From Clostridia bacterium (GTDB lineage Bacteria; Bacillota; Clostridia; Peptostreptococcales; Acidaminobacteraceae): a stretch of DNA of 34,257 nucleotides. Below, in pieces: positions 32,292 through 34,257 of the stretch (position 1 is the stretch's first letter; the number at the start of each line of letters is the position of its first letter). Position numbers and translations under genes: made by a program. The DNA lies in assembly GCA_016937975.1 (NCBI GenBank), contig JAFGVN010000084.1:1-34257 (forward strand), read 5' to 3'. A model generated the notes under the pieces. That model was not told the DNA's origin. It ran no database searches and saw nothing but the letters and a program-made list of their open reading frames with translations.

Positions 32292-33311
32292 TTAAATCAT
32301 TTCCAAGATATACTCTGAAGAACCAAAATTAATATGTTTTGCATGGGTTAATGATTCTCTTCCAATCTCAAACAAGTCATGATGCGATTCCTTTTGCAAA
32401 AGATCAATACATGCAGTATCCAAAGCCACGGGATCCATAGAAGCTAAGACACCAAAATGCTTGGCAATAGGTTTCATTTCCTGTCCCATACAGTCACACT
32501 CTTTTGTAATGTTCATCATAAAAGAAATATAAATATGGTTTTTATCCAATTGAGCACCATAAGCATATTCTGTCACTTTTTCCCTGAAGTTTAAACCACC
32601 CCAATCGTTTCTAATAGCACCAACTGGACATACTGCTATACATCCAGCACATCCCACACACAATTCAGAATTAATTTGTGCTTTTGGTGTTAATTGAATC
32701 GCACTAACATCACATTTCTTTACACAGAGACCACACTCTATACATTTATGCTCTGATACAGTTGGAACCATTCTAGAATGCTGTGCCATTTTCCCGCTTC
32801 TTGATGCAAATCCCATGGCAAGTTGTTTTATAGCACCACCAAAACCAGCTAAACCGTGCCCCTTAAAATGACTCATCACAAGGACTTGATTGTAGTCTTT
32901 AAAAGCACCACCCAACTTTACAGAGGTAAAATATTCTTGATTAATAACCACATCATGAACATCTTCACCAATTTCACCATCGGCTATAATAATTGGCAAT
33001 CTCGTAAAGCCATGGTCTTTTGCCAAAGTAATATGGTTCTCTTTGGTTGTACGCTCTCCTCTATACAACACATTAGTTTCAATGAAAGAGGTTTCAATAT
33101 GCTGTTCTTCCAAGTAATCAATGACACCATCATAGCACCTAGCAGGTACAAATGTTTTATTTCCTTTTTCACCAAAATGTACTTTTATTGGTATATTCTT
33201 TTCCAAGGTTACATTTTCTTGCTCGACAATTAGCTCCAGCAATTCTCTTGCAATTTTTGACAAAGTTTCTGAATCATTTTCTTCATATCGCTTAAAATAA
33301 ACTTTCTTCAT
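32292..33311 (-). CDS. DUF362 protein with two [4Fe-4S] clusters
   Basis: 339 residues. An N-terminal DUF362 part has KVHFGEKGN (about 43-51) and SHFKGHGLAGFGGAIKQLAMG (147-167, in part). It is followed by an inserted two-cluster ferredoxin: CIECGLCVKKC (C190, C193, C196, C200) and CVGCAGCIAVCP (C218, C221, C224, C228). A C-terminal DUF362 part ends the chain, with a CDCMG motif that could add a metal site. A cytosolic electron-transfer or redox enzyme, common in anaerobes; its reaction is not known. SD AAGGGA. Confidence 0.88.
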   Translation of the reverse strand: MKKVYFKRYEENDSETLSKIARELLELIVEQENVTLEKNIPIKVHFGEKGNKTFVPARCYDGVIDYLEEQHIETSFIETNVLYRGERTTKENHITLAKDHGFTRLPIIIADGEIGEDVHDVVINQEYFTSVKLGGAFKDYNQVLVMSHFKGHGLAGFGGAIKQLAMGFASRSGKMAQHSRMVPTVSEHKCIECGLCVKKCDVSAIQLTPKAQINSELCVGCAGCIAVCPVGAIRNDWGGLNFREKVTEYAYGAQLDKNHIYISFMMNITKECDCMGQEMKPIAKHFGVLASMDPVALDTACIDLLQKESHHDLFEIGRESLTHAKHINFGSSEYILEMI

Positions 33312-33391
33312 AACTATCCCTTCTTAATTGTATACCTCTTGTTTTGATATAATTTCACTTCCCTAAGGTGATGATTGTAATCTACTACAGA

Positions 33392-34168
33392 TTATTTATA
33401 TCGGTCTATTAAATCTAATGTTTCCTTTGTAACTTCTTTTAATGTATTTTCTTCTAATCTAAAATATAAGCTACGTAAAAAATGCTTGGTATTGATTCTG
33501 GTAATCACATCATCTGGCAAAGCATTTTTCTTTGGCAAGATGCTAAAACTGTGAATCCAATCTTCTGAATATTCATAGTGTCTTAGCAAATTTACAACAC
33601 CTATAGCCATACGTTCATCTTCATCATAATCATAGCTACAGAAATCTACCATCATCTTATTTCTTATTACTGCCAATAATTGACGTATTTGTTGCTGTGA
33701 CAATTCCAGATGACTCAGATATTTTACGACATCTGCTGCATGTGCAATGGCATGAGCCCACCCCTTGCCTGTTACATACCCTCTTAGGTCATGTTCTAAA
33801 GCCAAATACTGACAAAATTCATCAATAATAATCTGAATGTGCTTCTCTGTTAAATCTTTCTTTTCTTCATGACTGTATAGCAACACAGCAATTTGAAGCA
33901 TTGAAAAAGATCGAGTAAAAACCGTATCGGTTCCTGATTCTCCTAATCCCTTTTTCAAGTTACTTAATAATACATTTAGTACTCTATGTTTTTCTTCCTT
34001 GGGAAGTTCTTTCATCAGCCAATTACCAAGTATAGGGTAAATTAACTCATCTCTTAAGTGATCATCCGGATTACCAATTTCATATAACATGTCTTCAAGA
34101 ATTGATAAATCACCATTAATGGGCTTATAATCATTTTCTTTAATTGCTTTTAATTTTTCTTTTAACAT
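33392..34168 (-). CDS. DUF2785 family protein, start next to an intron
   Basis: 258 residues when started at the ATG at 34168 (MLKEKLKAIKENDYKP, the usual N-terminus of the family). An in-frame ATG at 34216 would add 16 residues, but those bases belong to domain VI of the group II intron. It is an all-helical repeat protein, with a central RGYVTGKGWAHAIAHAADVV motif (in two parts) that is conserved in DUF2785; function unknown. Only GTGCTT separates the intron end from the ATG, so the gene has no SD or promoter of its own unless the intron is spliced out. Confidence 0.75.
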   Translation of the reverse strand: MLKEKLKAIKENDYKPINGDLSILEDMLYEIGNPDDHLRDELIYPILGNWLMKELPKEEKHRVLNVLLSNLKKGLGESGTDTVFTRSFSMLQIAVLLYSHEEKKDLTEKHIQIIIDEFCQYLALEHDLRGYVTGKGWAHAIAHAADVVKYLSHLELSQQQIRQLLAVIRNKMMVDFCSYDYDEDERMAIGVVNLLRHYEYSEDWIHSFSILPKKNALPDDVITRINTKHFLRSLYFRLEENTLKEVTKETLDLIDRYK

Positions 34169-34174
34169 AAGCAC

Positions 34175-34257
34175 GTCGAGTAGACAACGCTCGACATTCC
34201 CCCTCTCTATTTTCATAGTGAGGGAAATAGTCTAGTTGCCCCTCACAGAACCCAACG
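34175..34257 (-). mobile_element. Group II intron, 3' end (partial, runs off the right edge)
   Basis: On the minus strand the window opens with CGTTGGGTTC, which fits the 3' strand of domain V. Domain VI follows: TGTGAGGGGCAAC pairs with GTTGTCTACTCGAC, leaving one A bulged 7 bases before the end, as the branch point should be. Inside it a long hairpin with a GAAA tetraloop is formed by TTTCCCTCACTAT and ATAGAGAGGGGGA. The intron ends in AC at 34175 (AY rule). The maturase would lie beyond the right edge. Confidence 0.65.

Noticed and set aside
1-34257. Window as a complete plasmid or phage circle
   Set aside because: Matching intron ends would allow closure, but there are no replication, partition, transfer or phage genes and the content is ordinary chromosomal genes; repeat-bounded contig is more likely.
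1-34257. CRISPR arrays, tRNA or rRNA genes, prophage, toxin-antitoxin or defence loci
   Set aside because: No regularly spaced repeats, cloverleaf sequences or matching protein motifs were seen on either strand.

Overview
The window looks like chromosomal sequence from a low-GC, Gram-positive-type bacterium, most likely a member of the Clostridia. The reasons are the AT-rich sequence, strong AGGAGG-type ribosome binding sites, many compact Rho-independent terminators, several lipoproteins with ordinary lipoboxes, and Firmicute-type families (YkuS, DUF438, DUF985 cupin, DUF5412-like, DUF2785). No tRNA, rRNA, CRISPR array, phage gene, transposase or replication gene was seen. I read 37 protein genes, mostly on the minus strand. 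Two of them are short membrane-protein genes of 47 and 48 codons.

Both ends look like pieces of group II introns in the same (minus) orientation. Positions 1-80 carry a 5' end (GUGCG) and positions 34175-34257 carry the end of domain V and a domain VI with a bulged branch-point A. The left 5' exon ends in AGGAG. The right 3' exon begins GTG, with an ATG three bases further on. Each junction therefore cuts a Shine-Dalgarno sequence.

Layout. 227-2868: a small cupin and three genes or gene pairs for unknown membrane/exported proteins. One of these proteins is split over two ORFs joined at an A8 slippery run. 3031-7091: selO behind a Fur-like box, a kinase-fold protein with a 47-codon membrane gene in front of it, a GNAT acetyltransferase and a coiled-coil lipoprotein. 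7188-9536: a GH36 alpha-galactosidase. 9615-13742: a four-gene minus-strand operon (alpha-toroid protein, unknown protein, DUF438/hemerythrin/PAS sensor, membrane-anchored EEP hydrolase). 13872-14696: ArsC/Spx-like protein and YkuS. 14792-20262: envelope genes (polysaccharide deacetylase, DUF5412-like, WG-repeat lipoprotein, ArAE-type exporter, SRPBCC protein). 20405-23540: DEAD-box helicase with a lipoprotein gene, and a two-lobed retropepsin-like protein. 23916-25713: marR-MATE with paired operators and a long leader. 25726-26847: membrane diguanylate cyclase. 27055-29114: glycosylasparaginase-like, cutC and cupin_5 operon. 29271-34168: a small conserved protein, a TPR protein, a G5-M23 endopeptidase, a DUF362 ferredoxin-like protein and a DUF2785 protein.

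The two most unusual regulatory items are the marR-MATE leader and the split membrane protein gene. At the 3' end of the marR leader, three complementary segments can form either a hairpin that frees the start site or one that buries the AUG with the SD in its loop. In the split gene, a -1 shift on A8 would rebuild a protein collinear with the intact neighbour. Everything here was read by eye; no alignment, folding or database search was run.
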